64,000 nt of DNA from Paenibacillus algorifonticola (lineage in GTDB: Bacteria; Bacillota; Bacilli; Paenibacillales; Paenibacillaceae), in assembly GCF_000971975.1 (NCBI RefSeq), contig NZ_LAQO01000014.1, forward strand, positions 62,001-126,000. The letters run 5' to 3'. Each line of letters starts with the position of its first letter. Positions within the stretch are counted from its first letter, which is position 1. The notes beneath the pieces are model-generated. The model saw only the letters and a program-made list of their open reading frames with translations, did not search any database and was not told the DNA's origin. Positions 1 through 7,979 of this stretch are shown here, piece by piece. The translations under genes and the position numbers were made by a program.

Positions 1-79
1 CGCCTTCCCTTGAAGGGAGCTGTGCGCTTCGCATAAAGCCTGTATTCCGAGATTTCAGTAGGGTATCAAGCTTGAATTT

Positions 80-943
80 CTACAGCATGATAGAAAGATA
101 CATCACGGAGATTGATCCGAAGGTCAGTAAGGATAATACCAGTGCCAGCACCGGACAACGCATGCTAAACTCCTGCGACTCGGGATTGAGCAGCCTCATT
201 AACCGATAATTAATGGAATGGTCGGCGAAAGAAGCATGGACAAACGTCCGGTTGCTTCTTTCTCCACGGCTATATTTGACCAGCTTGAGCAGCGCGCTGC
301 CAAGACTATGCTCGCTCACCCGCCGCTGCAAAGCGAAATGGTCCGCTAACAGCTCACGGGTCGTTTTATACTGCTCGACTCCAAAGCGAAGAATCGGCAT
401 ATACCACAGCACCGTTGCGCCTACCTGCAAAATCAAAATCATCAGCGGATCGCGATTTCGGTAATGAAAGTGCTCATGCTGAACGACCGCCTCAAGCTCT
501 TCCCCATCAAGCAGACTAAGAAGTCCCGTGGATAAAATGATTTTGGGACGAAGAAAACCAAGCGTCAACGCAATCGGTTCTGGATGTGATACGACCATGA
601 TCGCTTTGCTTCCTGCAAAATAACGCGCATTCAGCTCATTCGATAAGCCGCCATGCTGTAAAACGCTCATTTTACGGTTTGCAGCCCGTACGCCAAGCCA
701 CTGCTTCACCGTAACGTACATCAGATGTACAAACGTTCCAAGAACTGCAAGCTTCATGATGTAGCTAAGGAGCAGCAGGCTGTACCGCTTGATCAGGCTC
801 TCGCAAAATTCAAATACATTAAACGCCGCCTTCTCCCAACCGAACAGCGTATGCGCCGCATACATGCCCATTTGCAGCAGCGTGAACCCAATTAGCATCA
901 GGCACAAGCCAAACATCCATTTTGACCTAAGACTCCAGCTCAT
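80..943 (-). CDS. M56-family membrane metallopeptidase (BlaR1/MecR1-like antirepressor)
   Basis: A 287-residue membrane protein with several hydrophobic segments and the zinc-protease motif HEHFH in the context VVQHEHFHYRNRDPL, the M56 signature. Family knowledge: BlaR1/MecR1-type proteins sense a signal outside the cell and inactivate their partner BlaI/MecI repressor by proteolysis. It follows the blaI-like gene directly and overlaps its end by 17 bp, so the two are translationally coupled. The start at 943 is chosen because the longer reading frame to 1060 only reads through blaI out of frame. The protein is short and ends soon after its last membrane segment, with no C-terminal penicillin-binding sensor domain, so it is not a classical beta-lactam sensor. 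The signal it detects is unknown. Confidence 0.85.
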   Translation of the reverse strand: MSWSLRSKWMFGLCLMLIGFTLLQMGMYAAHTLFGWEKAAFNVFEFCESLIKRYSLLLLSYIMKLAVLGTFVHLMYVTVKQWLGVRAANRKMSVLQHGGLSNELNARYFAGSKAIMVVSHPEPIALTLGFLRPKIILSTGLLSLLDGEELEAVVQHEHFHYRNRDPLMILILQVGATVLWYMPILRFGVEQYKTTRELLADHFALQRRVSEHSLGSALLKLVKYSRGERSNRTFVHASFADHSINYRLMRLLNPESQEFSMRCPVLALVLSLLTFGSISVMYLSIML

Positions 944-1337
944 GGCGTCTGCCCTCTTTAAGCGATTTGATTTTTTGCTCCAGCTTGTCCAGCAGCTCTT
1001 CATCAACCTCTTCCATCGCATCAAACATATAGTTGACGACGAGCGGGCCAAGATCTTCAAGAAGCTCCCGGGACTGAATGCTCAGAAACTGCTCTTGCGT
1101 ATGCACAGGCGCATATTTCGATGGCTTGCCTGATGATTTCACCAGCAGCCCCTTGTCTACAAGCCGATTCATGACGGTCATAACGGTGTTGAAATTTAAT
1201 GGCTTGTCCTGTTCGAGCTTATGCTGTACATCCTTGATGAAGCTATCAGGCTGCGACCACAGGATGGTCATAATCCTTGCCTCCAGCGGGCCAAAAAACC
1301 GCTCCAGCCCTTTTGTCTGAATGTCACTTGTTCCCAC
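927..1337 (-). CDS. BlaI/MecI/CopY-family transcriptional repressor
   Basis: A 136-residue protein with the winged-helix pattern of BlaI/MecI: ARIMTILWSQP near the N-terminus and NTVMTVMNRLVDKGLL as recognition helix and wing. Family knowledge: these dimeric repressors bind short palindromes in their own promoter and are released when the partner M56 protease cuts them. The start is GTG with a purine-rich site just upstream. A palindrome of the right type lies 23 bp upstream (1360-1374), which suggests autoregulation. The M56 partner is the next gene. No beta-lactamase gene is seen in this window, so other targets lie elsewhere, possibly beyond the left edge. Confidence 0.9.
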   Translation of the reverse strand: MGTSDIQTKGLERFFGPLEARIMTILWSQPDSFIKDVQHKLEQDKPLNFNTVMTVMNRLVDKGLLVKSSGKPSKYAPVHTQEQFLSIQSRELLEDLGPLVVNYMFDAMEEVDEELLDKLEQKIKSLKEGRRHELES

Positions 1338-1359
1338 GACTGCCTCACACCTTGCTATA

Positions 1360-1374
1360 ACTACTTAATGTAGT
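1360..1374. promoter_or_regulatory. Candidate BlaI-type operator
   Basis: ACTAC-TTAAT-GTAGT is a perfect inverted repeat of 5-bp arms around a 5-bp spacer, placed just upstream of the repressor start. The arms resemble the ACTACA/TGTAGT core of known BlaI operators. This is inferred from sequence and position only. Confidence 0.55.
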
Positions 1375-1473
1375 GTAATTATAAAACCGGTTTATGAAAA
1401 TAACCTTAAAAAAAGATGAGCAGGAAATTAATTTACTGCACTGACACAAAAATACATCAATGCCTAACACCAA

Positions 1474-2349
1474 CTAGCTATGCGTATAGGCAGCCAGGCG
1501 CTCCAGCACATAGCGCCGAACGTCCTCCCGCAAGTCTTCACGCTCCAGCGCAAAATCAATCGTCGCTTGAACAAAGCCCAGCTTATCCCCAACATCATGG
1601 CGCTTGCCTGTAAAACGATGCCCAATAATTGGAGACAGCTCATTCAACCGTTGCAGACTATCCGTTAATTGAATTTCCCCGCCTTTGCCCGGCTCTGACT
1701 TAGACAAAAGGTCAAAAATAGCCGGCTCCAGCACATAGCGTCCTACAACGGCCCAATTCGAAGGCGCCTGCCCAGGCAGCGGCTTCTCGATCAGCTCACG
1801 GATATGCCCCGCTTCGTCGCGAATATCGGCAATGCCATACTTGTGCGTCTGATTCCATGGCACTTCCATAAGAGCAACGACTGAGGAGGAATGCTGCTCA
1901 TAACGATTGATCATTTGCTTCAGGCATGGCGGCTCGGACGTCAAAATGTCGTCTCCCAATAGCACCGCAAATGGCTCGTCGCCAATAAAACGCTGCGCGC
2001 ACAGCACCGCATGTCCTAAACCTAGCGGCTCCTTCTGCCGAACATAATAAATGTCGGCCAGCTGCGAAATTTCTTTCACCACTTTGAGCATTTCCTCATT
2101 GCCGCGTTCCTCTAGTTCTCCTTCTAGCTCAACCGACTTGTCAAAATGGTCCTCGATCGCCCGTTTATGGCGGCCGCTCACAATAACGATGCTGTCGATG
2201 CCCGACTGCACCGCTTCTTCTACAATATATTGGATCGCTGGTTTATCTATAATTGGCAGCATTTCTTTAGGCTGCGCCTTCGTTGCAGGCAAAAACCTTG
2301 TGCCAAGTCCTCCTGCGGGGATAATCGCTTTACGTACCTTTTGTCCCAT
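1474..2349 (-). CDS. galU: UTP-glucose-1-phosphate uridylyltransferase (GalU/GtaB)
   Basis: A 291-residue cytoplasmic nucleotidyltransferase that makes UDP-glucose from UTP and glucose-1-phosphate, the precursor for teichoic acid glucosylation, glycolipids and exopolysaccharide. The N-terminal nucleotide-binding signature reads IIPAGGLGTRFLPATKA, followed by KEMLPIIDKPAIQYIVEE; later segments GLGHAVLCA and LLGDDIL are also typical. Length matches GtaB. The ATG at 2349 has GGAGG nine bases upstream. It lies 78 bp downstream of the histidine kinase gene on the same strand, so it may share its transcript. No clear terminator was seen downstream. Confidence 0.95.
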   Translation of the reverse strand: MGQKVRKAIIPAGGLGTRFLPATKAQPKEMLPIIDKPAIQYIVEEAVQSGIDSIVIVSGRHKRAIEDHFDKSVELEGELEERGNEEMLKVVKEISQLADIYYVRQKEPLGLGHAVLCAQRFIGDEPFAVLLGDDILTSEPPCLKQMINRYEQHSSSVVALMEVPWNQTHKYGIADIRDEAGHIRELIEKPLPGQAPSNWAVVGRYVLEPAIFDLLSKSEPGKGGEIQLTDSLQRLNELSPIIGHRFTGKRHDVGDKLGFVQATIDFALEREDLREDVRRYVLERLAAYTHS

Positions 2350-2427
2350 GCTTCGCCGCCTCCATCTTTCGCTAATTGATCATGTAGAGCTCTCCCCATC
2401 ATACCTTGTCTTGGCTCTTGATTCCAG

Positions 2428-3873
2428 CTAGCCAATGTCTTTCTCACCGCTGCCAGCCGGAGCAGCTTGCAGCTGCGCCGAACGAAGCGGCAGCATGACC
2501 CGAATCGTCGTGCCGGATGGTACCCCTTTGCCAGCTAAGATGCTGGATTCGATTTCAATTAAACCTTCGTGAATATCGACGATTTTCTTTACAATGGACA
2601 GCCCTAGCCCGCTGCCGCCTTTCATTCGGTCACGCGCCGCATCCGCTTTATAAAAGCGCTCGAATACCCGCACCTGATCAGCAGGGGAAATGCCGCTGCC
2701 ATTATCAGAAATACGCACGATTGCGCAGCCATTTTCCTCAGACAGCGTAATGCGGATATGCCCATTATCCGGCGTAAACTTCATGCTGTTCGCCAGCAGA
2801 TTGTTCCAAACCTGGCTCAGCTGATCCTCATCCACGACGATGACCGTCTCCTCCATCAGCAGCTCAACCGTGAGCCGCTTCGCCATCCACTGCGGCTCAC
2901 ATGAAAGCACGACGTCGCGCAGCTGGCGGTCCAGCCTAATTGCGCGCGGCTCAAAGGGATGCTGCTTCGAGTCTAGTGAAGCCAGCTTAAGCAAATTCTC
3001 GCTCAGCCGGGATAAACGGCTGCTCTCCTGCTTAATAATGCCGACGTAACGATTGCGTTCCTCATCGGTCAGCTCCTCGCTGCGCAGCACCTCGGCGAAG
3101 CCGCCGATCGATGTCAGCGGCGATTGAATTTCGTGGGAGACATTCGATACAAAATCCTGCCGCATCGTCTCCAGCTGCGACAAGCCTAATGTCATGCGAT
3201 TGATGCTGTCCGCCAAATTGCCGAGCTCATCCCGGCGCTGCACCGGCAGCTGAACGGTGAAATCTCCGGTGGCGATGCGCTTCGTCGCTTCGGTCATCAT
3301 CTTTAGCGGCTTGACCAAGTAGCGGGCGGCAATCGGAATTAGAATGCAGCCGACGACAAGCAGCGTTATCAATATCGTGTAGGTGTTGCGCTGGAAGCTG
3401 CGAATTTCCGGCACGCGGTCCGGCCGAACGAAGAGCGCCCAGTCGCTTTCGCCAAGCACAGCTTTGCGCCCTACAGCCGGAGGCGAGGACGGCCCGCTGG
3501 TCTCTCCCTCAGCTTGGCTGGACAGCATTTGCATCTGACCGGCGAAAACATTTTCGATCACATCTGGAGTTAGAAGCTTTGTTATTTCCGCACTGGTCTT
3601 GCCCACCTCAATGATTTCGCCTTCATGGCCAACGGCTACAATCGCTAAATTTTGCATTTCTGCAACCTGCTTGATGAAGATGCTCAAGGACTTCGGCGAG
3701 GAAGCGGCATACAGCTGTTCAATTCGCACAATCGAGCGATCCAGCTGGGCAGGAAATTGTCCGCTTAAATCCCTTGTAAAAATTTGATCCGCCATCCAAT
3801 AGGCGATGCCCATGCTGATGACCACAATGACCAGAAACGTGCAGGTCACGCGAACATACAGGCTGCGAATCAT
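2428..3873 (-). CDS. Sensor histidine kinase, OmpR-system partner
   Basis: A 481-residue membrane kinase. In order: an N-terminal transmembrane helix (about residues 8-28), an extracytoplasmic sensor region of some 130 residues, a second transmembrane helix (about 167-187), a HAMP segment, the HisKA phosphoacceptor (VSNVSHEIQSPLTS, with the His), and an HATPase with N-box (NNLLANSMKFTP) and G-boxes (ISDNGSGI, GGSGLGLSIVKKI). It should autophosphorylate and pass phosphate to the response regulator, whose stop codon overlaps this start by 4 bp (ATGA). The sensor domain gives no hint of the stimulus. Architecture resembles the Bacillus PhoR/YycG-type class, but no specific identity can be assigned. 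Confidence 0.92.
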   Translation of the reverse strand: MIRSLYVRVTCTFLVIVVISMGIAYWMADQIFTRDLSGQFPAQLDRSIVRIEQLYAASSPKSLSIFIKQVAEMQNLAIVAVGHEGEIIEVGKTSAEITKLLTPDVIENVFAGQMQMLSSQAEGETSGPSSPPAVGRKAVLGESDWALFVRPDRVPEIRSFQRNTYTILITLLVVGCILIPIAARYLVKPLKMMTEATKRIATGDFTVQLPVQRRDELGNLADSINRMTLGLSQLETMRQDFVSNVSHEIQSPLTSIGGFAEVLRSEELTDEERNRYVGIIKQESSRLSRLSENLLKLASLDSKQHPFEPRAIRLDRQLRDVVLSCEPQWMAKRLTVELLMEETVIVVDEDQLSQVWNNLLANSMKFTPDNGHIRITLSEENGCAIVRISDNGSGISPADQVRVFERFYKADAARDRMKGGSGLGLSIVKKIVDIHEGLIEIESSILAGKGVPSGTTIRVMLPLRSAQLQAAPAGSGEKDIG

Positions 3874-4544
3874 TCAAGCTCCTCCATTCGATAGCCCAGC
3901 CCGCGAATCGTGACGATTCGAATGCCCGCTTCTTCCTCGGTAAAGCGCTCGCGCAGCCGTTTGATATGCACATCCACCGTCCGCTCATCCCCTTCATAGT
4001 TCATGCCCCATATTTGCTCAATCAACTGTTCCCTTGAAAACGTTTTATCCGGGTAGCTCGCCAGCTTGAACAATAGCTCAAACTCTTTAGGCGGCAGCAG
4101 CATCCGCTTGCCAGCCATCGTGACATGAAATTCATTCAAATTGAGCGTCAGCTGCCCCAGCTCCACGGTCTGTGAAGCCGCGATGCGGTAGCGCTTGAGC
4201 AAAGCTTTAATGCGTACCGCAAGCTCCAGCGGCTCGAATGGCTTAACCATATAATCATCGGCTCCAAGGCCGAATCCCTTTACCTTATTCGCCGTTTCTC
4301 CTTTAGCGGTCAGCAGCAGCAGCGGCATATCATACGAGGCGCGCAGCGTTTCGCATAACGTCCAGCCGTCCATGCGCGGCATCATGACATCAATAACAGC
4401 CAAATCCGGCAGCACCGTCTCCAGCCGCTCCAGCGCATCCTGTCCATCCTGTGCTTCTATAATTTGAAAACCTTCGCGGCGCAGCAAAATGCTGACAAGC
4501 TCACGAATGTTTGGATCGTCATCTACGACTAATATTTTCGGCAT
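3870..4544 (-). CDS. OmpR/PhoB-family response regulator
   Basis: A 224-residue two-domain regulator. The receiver starts ILVVDDDPNIRELV, has the phosphoacceptor Asp in LAVIDVMMPRMDGW and the conserved Lys in DDYMVKPFEPLEL. The C-terminal winged-helix DNA-binding domain ends in RTVDVHIKRLRERF and the wing IVTIRGLGYRME. The ATG at 4544 is preferred over an upstream in-frame GTG (4553), because that GTG lies inside the AGGGGTG ribosome-binding site that serves the ATG. It is first in a unit with the histidine kinase and probably galU. The regulon is unknown. Confidence 0.93.
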   Translation of the reverse strand: MPKILVVDDDPNIRELVSILLRREGFQIIEAQDGQDALERLETVLPDLAVIDVMMPRMDGWTLCETLRASYDMPLLLLTAKGETANKVKGFGLGADDYMVKPFEPLELAVRIKALLKRYRIAASQTVELGQLTLNLNEFHVTMAGKRMLLPPKEFELLFKLASYPDKTFSREQLIEQIWGMNYEGDERTVDVHIKRLRERFTEEEAGIRIVTIRGLGYRMEELE

Positions 4545-4612
4545 AAGGATCACCCCTGTTATTCGACTTTACCCTACCATAATACATATAGATGAATTTA
4601 AGATGAACATGT

Positions 4613-4641
4613 TTGACAGTACCCGTTAATTGTAATAATTT
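4613..4641 (+). promoter_or_regulatory. Sigma-A-type promoter for trxB
   Basis: TTGACA at 4613-4618, a 17-bp spacer and the weaker -10 TAATTT at 4636-4641, about 50 bp upstream of the trxB ATG. The -35 is a consensus match; the -10 is imperfect. Confidence 0.5.
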
Positions 4642-4688
4642 TAAACTAGAATTTATTATCAGAGGTTATCGAATGGAGGCAAACATTT

Positions 4689-5633
4689 ATGCATAAAACA
4701 ATTATTATCGGTACTGGACCCGCGGGACTAACCGCTGCTATTTATTTGGCTCGCGCCAACATGGAGCCGCTCGTTATTGAAGGCTGGCAGCCAGGCGGCC
4801 AACTGACGACGACAACCGAGATCGAAAATTTTCCCGGCTTCCCTGACGGCATTCTTGGCAGCGAGCTGATGTCCAATATGCGCAAGCAAGCACAGCGCTT
4901 CGGCGCCACCTTCCGCACAGGCTCTGTGAAAAGCGTAGATTTCAGCAAACGCCCATACACGCTTGATGTTGAAGGCATTGGCGAGCTGCAAGCCGAATCG
5001 GTTATTATTTCGACTGGCGCTTCGGCCAAATATCTCGGCATTCCCGGCGAGCAAGAAAACATTGGACGCGGCGTCAGCACGTGCGCAACATGCGACGGAT
5101 TCTTTTTCCGCGGCAAAAAGATTCTCGTTGTTGGCGGCGGCGACTCCGCTATGGAGGAATCGGTGTTCCTGACTCGCTTCGCGTCGGAAGTAACGGTCGT
5201 CAACCGCCGTTCCGAGCTGCGCGCTTCGAAAATTATGCAGGACCGCGCTCGTGACAACGACAAAATCTCTTGGAGCCTAGACCGCACTCCTCTGGAAGTA
5301 GCGGCTGGAGACACCGGACTTCAAGGCCTTAAAGTCCGCAACAATGAAACAGGCGAAGAAGAGCTGCTGGAGGCGGATGGCGTATTCATTACGATCGGGC
5401 ATACGCCGAACACGGGCTTCCTTGGCGGACAAATCGATACCGATGAGCAGGGCTACATTATTGTGAAGCCCGGAACTGCCGAGACGAATATCCCAGGCGT
5501 CTTCGCCTGTGGCGACGTACAGGATCGCCAGTATCGCCAAGCGATTACTGCAGCAGGCAGCGGCTGTATGGCGGCGCTCGACTGCGAGCGTTTCCTAGAG
5601 GCCCAGACTCATGCCGCTTCGGTCCATGCTTAA
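4689..5633 (+). CDS. trxB: Thioredoxin-disulfide reductase
   Basis: A 314-residue flavoenzyme that reduces thioredoxin with NADPH. Visible motifs are the FAD-binding GTGPAGLTAAIYLARA at the N-terminus, the redox-active CATC in STCATCDGFFF, the NADPH-binding VVGGGDSAMEE, and the C-terminal FAD-contacting GVFACGDVQDRQYRQ. Length and motif order match bacterial low-molecular-weight TrxB. The ATG at 4689 has GGAGGC eight bases upstream. It is transcribed divergently from the response regulator gene and is followed by a strong terminator hairpin at 5749-5790. There is no thioredoxin gene alongside. Confidence 0.97.
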   Translation: MHKTIIIGTGPAGLTAAIYLARANMEPLVIEGWQPGGQLTTTTEIENFPGFPDGILGSELMSNMRKQAQRFGATFRTGSVKSVDFSKRPYTLDVEGIGELQAESVIISTGASAKYLGIPGEQENIGRGVSTCATCDGFFFRGKKILVVGGGDSAMEESVFLTRFASEVTVVNRRSELRASKIMQDRARDNDKISWSLDRTPLEVAAGDTGLQGLKVRNNETGEEELLEADGVFITIGHTPNTGFLGGQIDTDEQGYIIVKPGTAETNIPGVFACGDVQDRQYRQAITAAGSGCMAALDCERFLEAQTHAASVHA

Positions 5634-5748
5634 GCTAGTCTTTCCAAATAAATGATGGCATGATTTCCCTTCACGGTGTATAATCAAAGCTGAAGATAAA
5701 GGCAATGCTACCCATCACATTACGATCAAGCATTGATCGACTATGGAG

Positions 5749-5790
5749 AAGGTACAACCTCGCTGAGAAGGTGCGGGTTGTACCTTTTTT
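5749..5790 (+). terminator. Rho-independent terminator between trxB and the GH13 gene
   Basis: An 11-bp perfect stem (AAGGTACAACC pairing with GGTTGTACCTT) is followed by a T run. It can end trxB transcripts. It lies only 46 bp before the next ATG and downstream of a TATAAT-like box near 5679, so it might also attenuate the GH13 gene. Confidence 0.85.
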
Positions 5791-5835
5791 GCGTTCTTCT
5801 TGCTCGTTTAAGCCATTAAACTTAAGGAGAGTGGA

Positions 5836-7806
5836 ATGATGTTATTGGAAGCCATTTATCATCGGCCAAAGCAAAACTGGGCGTATGCCTACGACGGGAA
5901 TACGCTGCATATCCGCCTGCGCACCAAAAAAGGCGATATGGACCAAGTCCACGCCATCGTTGGCGACAAATATGCCTGGGAGGAAACTCAGGAAATGATC
6001 GAGATGTCGCTGCTATCCTCCGACGCCTTGTTTGATTATTGGGAAGCAGCGGTAATACCGCCTTTTCGCAGGCTGAGATACGCCTTCCAGCTGACTAGCG
6101 GCTTGGAGCGACTTATTTTGACGGAGACGGGCTTTCACGGAGCGCTGCCGGAAAACTCGAACAGCTTCTTCGACTATCCGTTTATTAATCCTATTGATGT
6201 ATTTGCTCCTCCTGCATGGGTGAAGGATGCCGTATTTTATCAAATTTTCCCCGAACGCTTCGCGAGCGGCGACGCTGCTTTAAATCCCGAAGCGACCGAA
6301 GCTTGGGGCGGCGAGCCGACTCCACGCAATTTTTTCGGAGGCGATCTTCAGGGCGTCATTGACCATCTGGACTACTTGGGCGGGCTTGGAATAAACGCTA
6401 TTTATTTCAATCCTTTATTTGAAGCTACGACTAACCATAAATACGATACCGAGGATTACATGAAGGTGGATTCGCATTTCGGTACGAATGAGAAGCTCAA
6501 GGAGCTGGTAGACGCCTGCCATCAGCGGGGCATACGCGTGCTGCTTGATGCGGTCTTCAATCATTCCGGACGAACGTTTCCGCCATTCGTTGATGCGCTT
6601 GAGAATGGAGCCGAGTCACCTTATGCCGATTGGTTTCATGTGCGGGAATGGCCTTTGCGTGTAGTAAACGGCATCCCAACCTATGAGACTTTCGCCTTCG
6701 AGCCGCTTATGCCGAAGCTCAACACCGAGCATCCGGATGTAAAGGAATACCTGTTTAAGGCTGCCCGCTACTGGATTGAAGAAATCGGAATCGACGGCTG
6801 GCGGCTCGATGTGGCCAATGAGGTAGATCATCAGTTTTGGCGCGAGTTCAGAGCCGTCGTGAAAAAAGCGAACCCCGAGGCCTACATCCTCGGTGAAATT
6901 TGGCATGATTCGATCATGTGGCTGCAAGGCGATCAATTTGACGCTGTCATGAATTACCCGTTTACGAATGCTGTACTCGACTTTTTCGCTTATCAGACGA
7001 TTGATGCTTCCACCTTCACTAGTGCTCTTGGAGCACAGCTCGCCGCATATCCGCAGCAGGTAACCGAAACGGCTTTCAATTTGCTAGGCAGCCACGATAC
7101 GCCAAGACTATTGACGGTCTGCGGAGATGAGCTCGGCGCAATGAAGCTGGCTACCCTGTTCAAGCTGACCTATCCCGGCGTTCCCTGCATTTATTATGGC
7201 GATGAAATCGGCTTAAATGGCGGAGGCGATCCCGAATGCCGCAAATGCATGGTATGGGAGCCAGAGGAACAGAATGCTGCGCTGCTGGATTTCTTTAAGC
7301 AAGCGATCGCTTTGCGGCGCAGCCATGCTGCCCTTCGCAGCGCAGCCATTCGCTTCATCCATGCCGATGAAACGGGGCGCGTCATCGTTTATGAGCGTCG
7401 TTCAGGCGACGAGCGGATCGTTATTGCGATGAATGCCGGAGCCGAGCCGGCTGAGGTCAGCTTTCGCGTAGACGATAAAGCGGTCAACGAAGCTTCGCGA
7501 GAGGTCGCCGCAAGTGCAGACGAAAGCAGTGTGGGCCTGGGAGCAGACAACACGAGGAGCCATAAGGCAAGCAGCACGGTAGCAAGTACGTTAGCAAGCA
7601 CATTAGCGGACACATTAACGAGCAGGATTGGCGATCTGCCTGCACCAGAAGCCTCAACAGAAGCTGTCCAAGAAGCACTCGCTCGTTATGAGTGGCTGTC
7701 TCTGCTTCATGAGACTACACAACCACGATATGCAAAGTCCGGCATCGTAACACTGCAGCTTCCAGCCTTTGGCTATGAAGTGCTGCTGCAACAAAAGCTG
7801 CAATAG
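5836..7806 (+). CDS. GH13 alpha-glucanohydrolase, neopullulanase/cyclomaltodextrinase type
   Basis: A 656-residue enzyme without signal peptide, so probably cytoplasmic. An N-terminal module of about 120 residues resembles CBM34 of maltogenic amylase/neopullulanase. The (beta/alpha)8 domain starts near [12 protein letters not shown]. Catalytic residues by the GH13 regions are Asp325 (GWRLDVANE), Glu354 (GEIWHD) and Asp421 (GSHDTPR). Such enzymes cut imported cyclodextrins and maltodextrins, which fits the transporter locus next door. The family is usually near 590 residues; the excess is a low-complexity Ala/Ser/Thr insertion at about residues 552-597 in the C-terminal beta domain, encoded partly by 12-nt tandem repeats. 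AAGGAGAGTGG precedes the ATG. Confidence 0.92.
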   Translation: MMLLEAIYHRPKQNWAYAYDGNTLHIRLRTKKGDMDQVHAIVGDKYAWEETQEMIEMSLLSSDALFDYWEAAVIPPFRRLRYAFQLTSGLERLILTETGFHGALPENSNSFFDYPFINPIDVFAPPAWVKDAVFYQIFPERFASGDAALNPEATEAWGGEPTPRNFFGGDLQGVIDHLDYLGGLGINAIYFNPLFEATTNHKYDTEDYMKVDSHFGTNEKLKELVDACHQRGIRVLLDAVFNHSGRTFPPFVDALENGAESPYADWFHVREWPLRVVNGIPTYETFAFEPLMPKLNTEHPDVKEYLFKAARYWIEEIGIDGWRLDVANEVDHQFWREFRAVVKKANPEAYILGEIWHDSIMWLQGDQFDAVMNYPFTNAVLDFFAYQTIDASTFTSALGAQLAAYPQQVTETAFNLLGSHDTPRLLTVCGDELGAMKLATLFKLTYPGVPCIYYGDEIGLNGGGDPECRKCMVWEPEEQNAALLDFFKQAIALRRSHAALRSAAIRFIHADETGRVIVYERRSGDERIVIAMNAGAEPAEVSFRVDDKAVNEASREVAASADESSVGLGADNTRSHKASSTVASTLASTLADTLTSRIGDLPAPEASTEAVQEALARYEWLSLLHETTQPRYAKSGIVTLQLPAFGYEVLLQQKLQ

Positions 7807-7895
7807 CAGCGGGCGTAAGCTTTATTTTTAACACAAACAGCTTTCAACAAGAAGCCGCATCCTTAAAATTAGCTCTTATCCATGGTTTCATCTGG

Positions 7896-7942
7896 AAAAA
7901 GGGAAAGACAGGCAGCATGCTCGCCTGTCTTTCCCTTTTTTT
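7896..7942. terminator. Bidirectional terminator between two convergent GH13 genes
   Basis: An 18-bp perfect stem, AAAAAGGGAAAGACAGGC against its complement, encloses a short loop. A runs at one end and T runs at the other let it serve both the plus-strand GH13 gene and the minus-strand amylase operon. Confidence 0.92.
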
Positions 7943-7979
7943 GGCGGCTACGCTTCAAGCGCGGCCCCGTTCACTCGCC

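Noticed and set aside
1-79. Partial gene at the left edge
   Set aside because: The 79 bases carry no recognisable coding or structural signal.
4742-5314. 190-codon open frame antisense to trxB
   Set aside because: trxB on the other strand has all family motifs; the antisense frame has no ribosome-binding site or protein signature.
5749-5790. T-box antiterminator
   Set aside because: The hairpin has no AGGGTGGNACCGCG element and no specifier loop upstream; it reads as a plain terminator.
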